From NCBI GenBank assembly GCA_019090225.1, contig JAHRWI010000228.1, positions 1-5,118 of the forward strand: DNA of 5,118 bases, in the 5' to 3' direction. The notes beneath the pieces were generated by a model. It saw only the letters and a program-made list of their open reading frames with translations, searched no databases and was not told the origin of the DNA. Origin of the DNA: Porticoccaceae bacterium. GTDB taxonomy: Bacteria > Pseudomonadota > Gammaproteobacteria > Pseudomonadales > Porticoccaceae. Below are positions 1 to 5,118 of this stretch, piece by piece (within the stretch, counting starts at the first letter, position 1; every line of letters starts with the position of its first letter). The position numbers were made by a program, and so were the translations under genes.

Positions 1-467
1 CCTCAACAAATTCTTACAAACGTCTGGTACCTGGCTTTGAAGCGCCGGTTATGCTGGCTTATTCGGCACGTAACCGTTCAGCCTCGATCCGCATACCCTT
101 TGTACCTAACCCGAAAGCGCGCCGCATTGAGGTACGTTATCCCGACCCCACTGCCAACCCTTACCTGGCCTTCACCGCCATGTTGATGGCTGGCCTGGAC
201 GGCATTCAAAACAAAATCCACCCCGGTGATGCAGCCGATAAAGACCTCTACGATTTGCCCGCCGAAGAAGGTAAAGCCATCCCTACCGTGGCTTCATCCC
301 TGGAACAAGCCCTTGAAGCCCTCGATAATGACCGTGCATTCCTGACCGCTGGCGGAGTTATGGATGATGACGTTATCGATGCCTACATCGAACTGAAAGC
401 AGAAGAAGTTGAAAAACTCAATATGACCACTCATCCGGTTGAGTTTGATATGTACTACAGCGTCTGA
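1..467 (+). CDS. glnA: Glutamine synthetase type I, C-terminal part (5' end outside window)
   Basis: Makes glutamine from glutamate, ammonia and ATP in the cytoplasm as a dodecamer, the entry point of ammonia assimilation. The reading frame is open from base 3 and gives 154 codons before TGA at 465-467; the start lies upstream of the window. Visible family signatures are NSYKRLVPGFEAPV, then NRSASIRIP, then RRIEVRYPD, whose Glu (129-131) and Arg (135-137) match active-site E357 and R359 of the E. coli enzyme. The adenylylation motif DKDLYDLP has its Tyr at 249-251, exactly 40 residues after that Glu, as in E. coli (Y397). The C-terminus HPVEFDMYYSV is also typical, with 71 residues after the Tyr as in E. 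coli. The enzyme is therefore expected to be controlled by GlnE-type adenylylation. The in-frame ATG at 51 is internal, not a start. The promoter is outside the window. An intrinsic terminator follows directly. Confidence 0.98.
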   Translation, partial: STNSYKRLVPGFEAPVMLAYSARNRSASIRIPFVPNPKARRIEVRYPDPTANPYLAFTAMLMAGLDGIQNKIHPGDAADKDLYDLPAEEGKAIPTVASSLEQALEALDNDRAFLTAGGVMDDDVIDAYIELKAEEVEKLNMTTHPVEFDMYYSV

Positions 468-490
468 TCGATTCACTCACAAAGCGTTAA

Positions 491-535
491 AAAAAGCCTA
501 CCATTCCTCCTATCCCAGGGAATGGTAGGCTTTTT
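491..535 (+). terminator. Strong intrinsic terminator after glnA
   Basis: A perfect 17-bp inverted repeat (491-507 with 519-535) encloses an 11-nt loop. The GC-bearing core GCCTACCATTCC pairs with GGAATGGTAGGC, and the right arm ends in TTTTT, with a second T-rich run (TTTCTTT) overlapping and following it. It begins 23 nt after the glnA stop. The left arm starts with AAAAA, so the element could also terminate transcription coming from the other strand, although no minus-strand gene approaches here. It should separate most glnA transcription from the genes downstream. Confidence 0.93.
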
Positions 536-591
536 CTTTGGTCTAAGGAAAGGTAATCTTGCACTACTAGCCTTCACGGATGGGACACCTT

Positions 592-1128
592 ATGAATAAG
601 ACCCGATTATTTGCACTCGCTTGCCTCATAGCTGCTGTACCGCTGACTTATATCGCTAAAGTCAGTGCTGGGGCGGTTTTCAAAACTGTTGATGAGCAGG
701 GTAATGTCACTTTTACCGATAATCCACCGGCGGATGGTGATTCAAGAGAGATAAAAATCCGTCCGATTAACACTCAGGCATCAACTGCGCCAACGGGCAA
801 AATAGCTGAAAAAAAACCAGAGGAGGAAGGAAAGGAAGTTCCCTATTCGGCGAGTTTTATCACTCAACCCCTGAATCAATCCACTGTTCCGCCGGGTCAG
901 ACCGAGGTAGTGGTGCAAATCAGCCTCAAGCCACCCTTGCAGACAGGACACGTCGTCAAGCTCTTCCACAATGGACAGGCCCGCCCGCCAGCTACCAGCA
1001 CACGTTTCACCCTGACCGACCTAATCAGAGGCGAGCACAAGGTTCGCGCACAAATCTTCGGCGTAAATGGCAACAGGAAGGCCGAAACTCAAACCATTAC
1101 TTTTTACGTCAAGCGCTACCACCCTTAA
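592..1128 (+). CDS. Exported DUF4124-domain protein with Ig/Fn3-like C-terminal region
   Basis: Protein of 178 residues with no known biochemical function. I chose the ATG at 592 over the in-frame ATG at 580 because GGGA at 582-585 sits 6 nt upstream, while 580 has no ribosome site and would put four extra residues before the basic N-terminus. From 592 the protein starts with a Sec signal peptide: MNKTR, a hydrophobic core to about residue 20, and probable cleavage after VSA near residue 26, so it is likely periplasmic. Next is the DUF4124 core (VFKTVDEQGNVTFTDNPP, about residues 29-46). A charged, Lys/Glu-rich linker (about 60-83) follows. The last 90 residues alternate short beta-like segments and end in TITFYVKRY, which resembles an Ig or fibronectin-III fold; that part is inference. 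It lies between glnA and ntrBC, outside the glnA transcript because of the terminator. I found no convincing promoter of its own. Confidence 0.85.
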   Translation: MNKTRLFALACLIAAVPLTYIAKVSAGAVFKTVDEQGNVTFTDNPPADGDSREIKIRPINTQASTAPTGKIAEKKPEEEGKEVPYSASFITQPLNQSTVPPGQTEVVVQISLKPPLQTGHVVKLFHNGQARPPATSTRFTLTDLIRGEHKVRAQIFGVNGNRKAETQTITFYVKRYHP

Positions 1129-1165
1129 AAACCTAAGAACTAAGCTGGCTCCCAGGCTCTCCCCC

Positions 1166-1186
1166 TGCGCACTAATTTGGTGCGCA
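1166..1186. promoter_or_regulatory. Predicted NtrC (NRI) operator upstream of glnL
   Basis: A 21-bp interrupted palindrome has perfect 7-bp arms TGCGCAC and GTGCGCA around TAATTTG. Its core GCACTAATTTGGTGC (1169-1183) matches the classical enteric NtrC site GCACTAAAATGGTGC at 13 of 15 positions. It lies 129 bp before the glnL start and ends 16 bp upstream of a TATAAT hexamer, covering where a -35 element would fall. In E. coli, NtrC binds at the glnL promoter and represses it, so autoregulation of ntrBC is the simplest reading. Binding itself is inferred from the motif. It has no T-run after the right arm, so it is not a good terminator. Confidence 0.75.
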
Positions 1187-1208
1187 TCGTACTTTATTGC
1201 CTTATAAT
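1180..1208 (+). promoter_or_regulatory. Possible sigma-70 promoter for glnL-glnG
   Basis: A perfect -10 hexamer TATAAT lies at 1203-1208. The -35 region is poor: with a 17-bp spacer the hexamer is GTGCGC (1180-1185), and with 16 bp it is TGCGCA. This weak -35 overlaps the right arm of the predicted NtrC operator, which fits a weak promoter that NtrC can occlude. Transcription would start near 1215, leaving a leader of about 100 nt before glnL. No sigma-54 promoter (GG-N10-GC type) was seen here. Confidence 0.45.
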
Positions 1209-1314
1209 CCCCGCTCTGGAAACTGTTTGACGGCCCAGCCGAGCTAATGACCTTGGCTCGAAAGTTGCGTATCAATAATAGACTAGTCATTCGCAGGCTC
1301 TGGCGACCACCCCA

Positions 1315-2424
1315 ATGAACTATGAAAACACCCACCAGCTGGTGCTCGACAATCTCAACACCGTCGTTCTGTTATTAGACACCAATCTGGAAATCACCTA
1401 CCTCAATCCGGCGGCGGAAAATCTGCTGGCAGCTAGCACTCAGCGGCTTTTAGGCCTCAATGCTGCCTATCTTTTTGTAGATTCAGAGACTAAAAAGCAC
1501 AGCCTGGAAGAGTCCCAGAAAAACAATCGTCCGTTTACCGAGCGTAAAGCTAAGCTGGTACTACCTGATCAGACAAAAATCACTGTCGATTACTCTGTAA
1601 CACCCTTAAATATTAGCTCTGGAGCCAGCTTGTTACTGGAAATACAAGCCATGGACAGGACCTTGAGGATAGATAAAGAAGAAGCCCTGATTTCCGCCCA
1701 CGACACCTCTCGCAATCTGGTTCGTGGCCTAGCCCACGAAATAAAAAACCCTCTGGGTGGTATTCGCGGTGCCTCACAATTGCTTGCTCAGGAACTGGAT
1801 CGTAGCGAACTGGTGGAATATACCGATGTCATCATTGCCGAAACTGAGCGGCTAAGAAAACTGGTCGATCGACTACTGGGGCCAACCGTAGTGGGCAAGT
1901 TTACGGCCCTCAATATTCACGAGATCACCGAGCACGTCGCCACATTGCTAATGGCCGAAACCAATCGGCAATTACTTATCCGTAAAGATTACGACCCCAG
2001 TATCCCTGACCTACTGGGCAACCGAGAACAACTGATTCAGGCAGTGCTCAATCTTGCTCGCAACGCCATGCAGGCCCTGGAGAGCGCAGATTTAATCGGC
2101 AAAGGTGGTGAGATAGTTTTTCGCACCAGGATTATCAACCACTTCACTATCGGCAAACATCAGCACCGCGTTATTTGCCGCCTGGACATTATTGATAATG
2201 GCCCAGGGATTCCCAGTGAACTGGCTGAGCGTATTTTCTACCCAATGATCAGCGGCCGCGCTACTGGCAGCGGGCTGGGACTACCCATCGCCCAGTCCGC
2301 CATCAATCAACATCAAGGTCTTATTGAGTGTGACAGCCAGCCGGGCGAAACACGGTTTTCAGTGTTTCTACCCCTTGAGCTTTCAAACACGGAACATAAG
2401 CCTAACAAGGAATTCGCAGTATGA
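1315..2424 (+). CDS. glnL: Nitrogen regulation sensor histidine kinase NtrB (NRII)
   Basis: Cytoplasmic bifunctional kinase/phosphatase for NtrC. In known systems PII protein binds it and switches it to the phosphatase state when nitrogen is plentiful. The 369-residue product (E. coli: 349) has no membrane segment. An N-terminal PAS domain (about 8-75) carries the LDTNLEITYLNPAAENLL signature. The dimerisation/phosphotransfer helix has GLAHEIKNPLGG with the phospho-acceptor His141. The ATPase domain shows the N box NLARNAMQAL (246-255), DNGPGIP (294-300), FYPMISGR (308-315) and GSGLGLPIA (318-326). An in-frame TAG at 1279 limits N-terminal extension; no clear ribosome site precedes the ATG at 1315, so the start rests on alignment with E. 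coli GlnL. The stop overlaps the glnG start as ATGA. The tail past SVFLPLE (about 15 residues) has no counterpart in the E. coli protein. Confidence 0.97.
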   Translation: MNYENTHQLVLDNLNTVVLLLDTNLEITYLNPAAENLLAASTQRLLGLNAAYLFVDSETKKHSLEESQKNNRPFTERKAKLVLPDQTKITVDYSVTPLNISSGASLLLEIQAMDRTLRIDKEEALISAHDTSRNLVRGLAHEIKNPLGGIRGASQLLAQELDRSELVEYTDVIIAETERLRKLVDRLLGPTVVGKFTALNIHEITEHVATLLMAETNRQLLIRKDYDPSIPDLLGNREQLIQAVLNLARNAMQALESADLIGKGGEIVFRTRIINHFTIGKHQHRVICRLDIIDNGPGIPSELAERIFYPMISGRATGSGLGLPIAQSAINQHQGLIECDSQPGETRFSVFLPLELSNTEHKPNKEFAV

Positions 2425-3821
2425 AACCAATAGTTTGGATCGTTGACGACGACAATTCGATACGCTGGGTGATGGAAAAAGCCTTACAAAAAGCTGATTT
2501 CGATATACGTAGCTTTGAGGACGCCAACAGCTTACTGGGCTATATGGCTCAGAATGCCCCCGATGTCATTATCAGCGATATTCGCATGCCCGGCATGGAC
2601 GGCCTGGAGTTACTAGAAAAAATACACCAAAACCATCCCGAGTTACCGGTCATCATTACCACGGCACACTCGGATCTGGACAGCGCTGTCGCTGCTTATC
2701 AAGGTGGTGCCTTTGAATACCTGCCCAAGCCCTTTGATGTCGACGACCTGATCTCTGTAACCCGCCGAGCACTTACCTTTGCTCAGGAAAACACCACTCA
2801 ACAGGTACAGCCACAGGCGGCCGAACAGACCGAGATCATCGGCGAAGCACCGGCCATGCAGGAAGTCTTCCGCGCCATTGGTCGACTGTCGCATTCCAAC
2901 ATAACGGTATTGATCAACGGTGAGTCTGGCACCGGCAAGGAGCTAGTCGCCAAAGCACTGCATCGCCACAGTCCGCGTAAAGATGCCGCCTTTATTGCCC
3001 TCAATATGGCGGCGATTCCCCACGACCTTATTGAATCTGAATTGTTTGGTCATGAAAAAGGCGCGTTTACCGGTGCTGCACAGCGTCGAATCGGCCATTT
3101 CGAGCAAGCCAATGGCGGCACATTATTTCTTGATGAAATTGGTGATATGCCCCAGGAAGCACAAACACGCCTGTTGCGTGTACTGTCGGACAACGAATTT
3201 TATCGTGTCGGCGGACACACTCCAGTGAAGGCAAACGTTCGTATTATCGCCGCCACCCACCAGGATCTTGAAAAGTTAGTCGAGCAACACAGCTTTCGTG
3301 AAGACCTGTTTCATCGGCTCAATGTGATTCGCGTGCACCTACCAAAACTCTCTGATCGCCGTGAAGATCTGCCCAAATTGATGGCACATTTCTTTCAGAA
3401 ATCAGCCAAAGAACTGAATGTCGAAGCAAAGATTCTGTCACCCGAGGCCGAAGCCTTTCTGGTCAATCAAGCCTGGCCAGGTAATGTCCGGCAACTCGAA
3501 AACACCTGCCGCTGGCTAACCGTTATGGCCGCTGGGCGAGAGATTATATTAGTCGACCTACCGCCAGAAATGCAGGAAAAACCTGAAGCATCAGCCAGTG
3601 CGCAAGATAATTGGCAGCTACTCTTTGCTAACTGGATGCAACATGAACTCGAACAGGGCAAAAACAATATTCTCGGCACCGCCTTGCCCGCCTTTGAACG
3701 AGTTGCGATTGAAACAGCCTTGCAATATACCGCAGGCCGAAAACGTGACGCCGCAGAATTACTGGGCTGGGGACGAAATACACTAACCCGGAAGCTTCAG
3801 GAGCTCGACATACAGCCCTAA
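2421..3821 (+). CDS. glnG: Nitrogen response regulator NtrC (NRI), sigma-54 activator
   Basis: DNA-binding enhancer protein that, when phosphorylated by NtrB, drives open-complex formation by sigma-54 RNA polymerase at nitrogen-controlled promoters. Length 466 residues (E. coli 469). The receiver domain (1-120) has acidic-pocket residues D10 and D11, phospho-acceptor D53 in SDIRMPGMDG, T81 and K103. The central AAA+ domain (about 138-367) has Walker A GESGTGKE (167-174), the sigma-54 contact loop GAFTGA (214-219), Walker B GGTLFLDEIGD (232-242), the arginine-finger region FREDLFHRL (292-300) and WPGNVRQLEN (352-361). The C-terminal Fis-type helix-turn-helix covers about 440-463. All key residues are intact. 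It overlaps glnL by 4 nt (ATGA), indicating translational coupling, and AAGGAA at 2407-2412 gives a ribosome site 8 nt before the ATG. Confidence 0.98.
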   Translation: MKPIVWIVDDDNSIRWVMEKALQKADFDIRSFEDANSLLGYMAQNAPDVIISDIRMPGMDGLELLEKIHQNHPELPVIITTAHSDLDSAVAAYQGGAFEYLPKPFDVDDLISVTRRALTFAQENTTQQVQPQAAEQTEIIGEAPAMQEVFRAIGRLSHSNITVLINGESGTGKELVAKALHRHSPRKDAAFIALNMAAIPHDLIESELFGHEKGAFTGAAQRRIGHFEQANGGTLFLDEIGDMPQEAQTRLLRVLSDNEFYRVGGHTPVKANVRIIAATHQDLEKLVEQHSFREDLFHRLNVIRVHLPKLSDRREDLPKLMAHFFQKSAKELNVEAKILSPEAEAFLVNQAWPGNVRQLENTCRWLTVMAAGREIILVDLPPEMQEKPEASASAQDNWQLLFANWMQHELEQGKNNILGTALPAFERVAIETALQYTAGRKRDAAELLGWGRNTLTRKLQELDIQP

Positions 3822-3837
3822 TCGGCCAGAAGCGGAG

Positions 3838-3874
3838 AGCCTATCAGCCCGAACAATCCAGATCCTGTTAGGCT
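3838..3874. terminator. Imperfect hairpin between convergent glnG and secB
   Basis: AGCCTATCAG (3838-3847) pairs with CTGTTAGGCT (3865-3874) at 9 of 10 positions around a 17-nt loop. It sits in the 63-bp gap between the two convergent stops, where a bidirectional terminator would be expected. Neither strand has a T-run after the stem, so it is a weak candidate for an intrinsic terminator and may only block 3' exonucleases or have no function. Confidence 0.25.
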
Positions 3875-3884
3875 TCAGCCCTGA

Positions 3885-4400
3885 CTAATTGAGTTTCTCG
3901 GGTTGCTGGCTAGCGCTATCGTCAGATCCACTTTGGTTCTGATCCAGCAAAGCTTTTTGAAACATGGCATCAAAGTCCACCGGCGGCAACATCAAAGCTG
4001 GGAAAGTACCGCGCACCACCAGATTGTCTATCATCTCTCGGGCATAGGGAAATAAAATCCCCGGACAATGGGTGTTTAATACCTGAGCCAGTTGCTGACC
4101 CTCGACGCCCGTGATAAAAAATATTCCGGCCTGCTGAACTTCCGCCAGACAAAGCACCTGCTCTTCTTCCTCCACAGAAATAGTGATGTGTAGCACGACT
4201 TCGTATTGATTATCAGCCAGCTTATGAACTGCCGTAGAAATATCCTGATTAACCCTGGGTTGCCATTGACGCGTAAATGCCTCAACACCCAAAGGCACCT
4301 CGAAAGAAATATCCTTGACATAAACTCGCTTGATCCCCAATTGAGTTTTGCCGCCTTGATCCAACCCATCACCTGTCTCAGCTGAAGTTGCTTGATTCAT
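3885..4400 (-). CDS. secB: Protein-export chaperone SecB
   Basis: Cytosolic tetrameric chaperone that keeps preproteins unfolded and hands them to SecA for Sec export. The 171-residue product contains the family core RVYVKDISFE (25-34), WQP (46-48), YEVVLHITI (66-74), EVQQAGIFFITGVEG (87-101), CPGILFPYARE (112-122) and RGTFPALMLPPVDFDAMF (130-147), all colinear with the 155-residue E. coli protein. The start at 4400 is supported by AGGAG (4411-4415 on the complement) 10 nt upstream. It has about 11 more residues at the N-terminus and 6 more at the C-terminus than E. coli SecB; the C-terminal tail is rich in Gln, Ser and Asp, a common variable tail. The grxC gene lies 81 bp upstream in the same direction, so the two are probably cotranscribed; no clear promoter was seen in the gap. 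It converges with glnG. Confidence 0.97.
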   Translation of the reverse strand: MNQATSAETGDGLDQGGKTQLGIKRVYVKDISFEVPLGVEAFTRQWQPRVNQDISTAVHKLADNQYEVVLHITISVEEEEQVLCLAEVQQAGIFFITGVEGQQLAQVLNTHCPGILFPYAREMIDNLVVRGTFPALMLPPVDFDAMFQKALLDQNQSGSDDSASQQPEKLN

Positions 4401-4481
4401 TTAGTGCTTACTCCTGTCCGGTTTTTAGCCTTGTCATACATGAAGTCGAATTTTGTGGAGCTTGCTGAAGAGTATGTCAGG

Positions 4482-4772
4482 TCAGGCGCTGGCACCCTGC
4501 AACAGGGTCTCGAGCTGCCCAGTGCTAGCCAGTTGCTGCAACTCGGTATAGCCGCCCACGTGGGTGTCACCGACCCAGATTTGCGGAACCGTGTGACGGC
4601 CGCTGATAGTTTCCATATGTTGACGCAGCTGGCGATCCCCATCGACGGGGATGTTCTCGTAGCCAATCTCCAGACTTTCGAGCAAGCGCCGCGCAGCGAC
4701 GCAATAGGGGCACATTCTGGTGCCATATAAGACGACTTTATTATCGCCGCGACTCACCACGCTATCATTCAT
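4482..4772 (-). CDS. grxC: Glutaredoxin 3
   Basis: Small cytoplasmic dithiol oxidoreductase that uses glutathione to reduce disulfides and glutathionylated proteins. The 96-residue product has a thioredoxin fold: KVVLYGTRMCPYC with the redox pair C21 and C24 (dithiol CPYC class), the TVPQIWVGD segment with cis-Pro63, and the glutathione-binding GG at 73-74 in HVGGYTEL. E. coli Grx3 has about 83 residues; the extra length is a roughly 10-residue N-terminal lead and a short C-terminal tail. The start at 4772 is supported by AGGTG (4781-4785 on the complement) 8 nt upstream. It sits between the rhodanese-like gene (95 bp upstream) and secB (81 bp downstream) on the same strand, the same order as yibN-grxC-secB in E. 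coli. Open frames on the opposite strand here are shadows. Confidence 0.96.
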   Translation of the reverse strand: MNDSVVSRGDNKVVLYGTRMCPYCVAARRLLESLEIGYENIPVDGDRQLRQHMETISGRHTVPQIWVGDTHVGGYTELQQLASTGQLETLLQGASA

Positions 4773-4867
4773 ATTTTATTCACCTGGCTCATGCTCGTTT
4801 ACGTTTCATCCGCTCAGAGCGATTTTTCAGACTCAATTTCAGGCCGAACTTCTAAACTAGCTTCGAG

Positions 4868-5118
4868 CTATACGACAACCGGTAAACTCTGGCTCCGCCA
4901 TTCGCCCATACCACCCTGCAAGCGTCGGACCTCAAAGCCCGCAGCCTTGAGCTTTCTGCCTGCCGAGGCCGAATGTTGTCCAAGCTTATCGACCAGCACC
5001 ACGGTTTTATCGCGGTACTTTTCAAGCTCAACAATCCGGCCATCGAGGCTAGCCAGAGGAATATTGACCGCATTGGCGATGTATCCCGACTGATATTCCT
5101 TGCTGTCACGAATATCCA
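4868..5118 (-). CDS. Rhodanese-like domain protein, C-terminal part (5' end outside window)
   Basis: The last 82 codons of a YibN-type rhodanese-homology protein, in the frame whose first full codon is at 5116-5114 and whose TAG lies at 4870-4868. It reads DIRDSKEYQSGYIANAVNIP, the standard rhodanese CH2A-like motif, then LVDKLGQHSASAGRKL and AAGFEVRRLQGGMGEW. Aligned with E. coli YibN (VVDGSGMQCQEPA), the catalytic Cys position is Ser in GQHSASAG, and no Cys occurs anywhere in the visible part. Sulfur-transferase activity is therefore unlikely; such domains can act as binding or signalling modules. YibN relatives have an N-terminal membrane helix, which would be outside the window. The gene lies upstream of grxC and secB in the same orientation. 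A longer open frame at 4852-5109 on the same strand is a shadow: it shows no rhodanese motifs. Confidence 0.93.
   Translation of the reverse strand, partial: DIRDSKEYQSGYIANAVNIPLASLDGRIVELEKYRDKTVVLVDKLGQHSASAGRKLKAAGFEVRRLQGGMGEWRSQSLPVVV

Noticed and set aside
592..624. Possible lipoprotein signal (ALAC) at the N-terminus of the DUF4124 protein
   Set aside because: The -3 residue is Ala rather than Leu-like and the Cys comes only about 10 residues from the chosen start, within the hydrophobic core. A signal peptidase I site after VSA fits better.
1237..1258. Small hairpin in the glnL leader (AGCCGAG with CTTGGCT)
   Set aside because: Seven pairs including one G-U and no T-run or start-site masking; it matches no riboswitch or leader that I recognise.
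1253..1281. Second possible promoter for glnL: TTGGCT, 17 bp, TAATAG
   Set aside because: The hexamers match only 4/6 and 3/6 to consensus, weaker than the TATAAT at 1203-1208 beside the NtrC operator.
1281..1288. Perfect 8-bp palindrome GACTAGTC before glnL
   Set aside because: Too short to be significant on its own and matches no known operator in this context.
4485..4505. TGGCACCCTGCAAC resembling a sigma-54 promoter
   Set aside because: The spacing between GG and GC is wrong for a -24/-12 element, and it lies inside grxC with no gene suitably placed downstream.
4392..4730. 112-residue plus-strand open frame antisense to grxC
   Set aside because: grxC on the complement has the CPYC, TVP and GG motifs and a good ribosome site. 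The antisense frame shows no recognisable family features.
4857..4870. Short inverted repeat TAGCT-TCG-AGCTA at the rhodanese stop codon, considered as a terminator
   Set aside because: Only 5 bp, AT-rich and without a proper T-run; downstream genes on the same strand are probably cotranscribed.
4852..5109. 85-residue open frame on the minus strand overlapping the rhodanese-like gene
   Set aside because: The neighbouring frame carries clear rhodanese motifs with a stop at 4868, so this frame is a shadow.

Overview
The window looks like ordinary chromosomal DNA of a gammaproteobacterium, probably a marine or Pseudomonas-like lineage. The evidence is a glutamine synthetase C-terminus of the adenylylated GSI type, an NtrB/NtrC pair close to the enterobacterial proteins throughout, and a SecB/Grx3/rhodanese cluster, all at roughly balanced base composition. 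Genus cannot be fixed from the sequence.

Left part, plus strand: the last 154 codons of glnA (1-467) are followed by a strong intrinsic terminator (491-535). Next comes a gene for a small exported DUF4124 protein (592-1128). A 186-bp intergenic stretch (1129-1314) then holds a good match to an NtrC operator just upstream of a perfect TATAAT hexamer. It is followed by glnL (ntrB, 1315-2424) and glnG (ntrC, 2421-3821), which overlap by 4 nt.

Right part, minus strand, convergent with glnG: secB (3885-4400), grxC (4482-4772) and the 3' part of a rhodanese-like gene (4868-5118, running off the edge), all transcribed leftward. A 63-bp gap with an imperfect hairpin separates the convergent glnG and secB.

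The left half forms the classic nitrogen-assimilation module: GlnA makes glutamine, NtrB senses nitrogen status (in known systems through PII), and NtrC activates sigma-54 promoters such as that of glnA. The operator in front of glnL suggests NtrC also controls its own operon. The right half supports protein export (SecB) and thiol chemistry (Grx3, rhodanese-like protein). I found no mobile element, CRISPR array, RNA gene or clearly new system. The points most worth a second look are the NtrC operator/promoter arrangement, the DUF4124 gene placed between glnA and ntrBC, and the rhodanese domain whose catalytic cysteine position is a serine. No gene-free stretch exceeds 300 bp.
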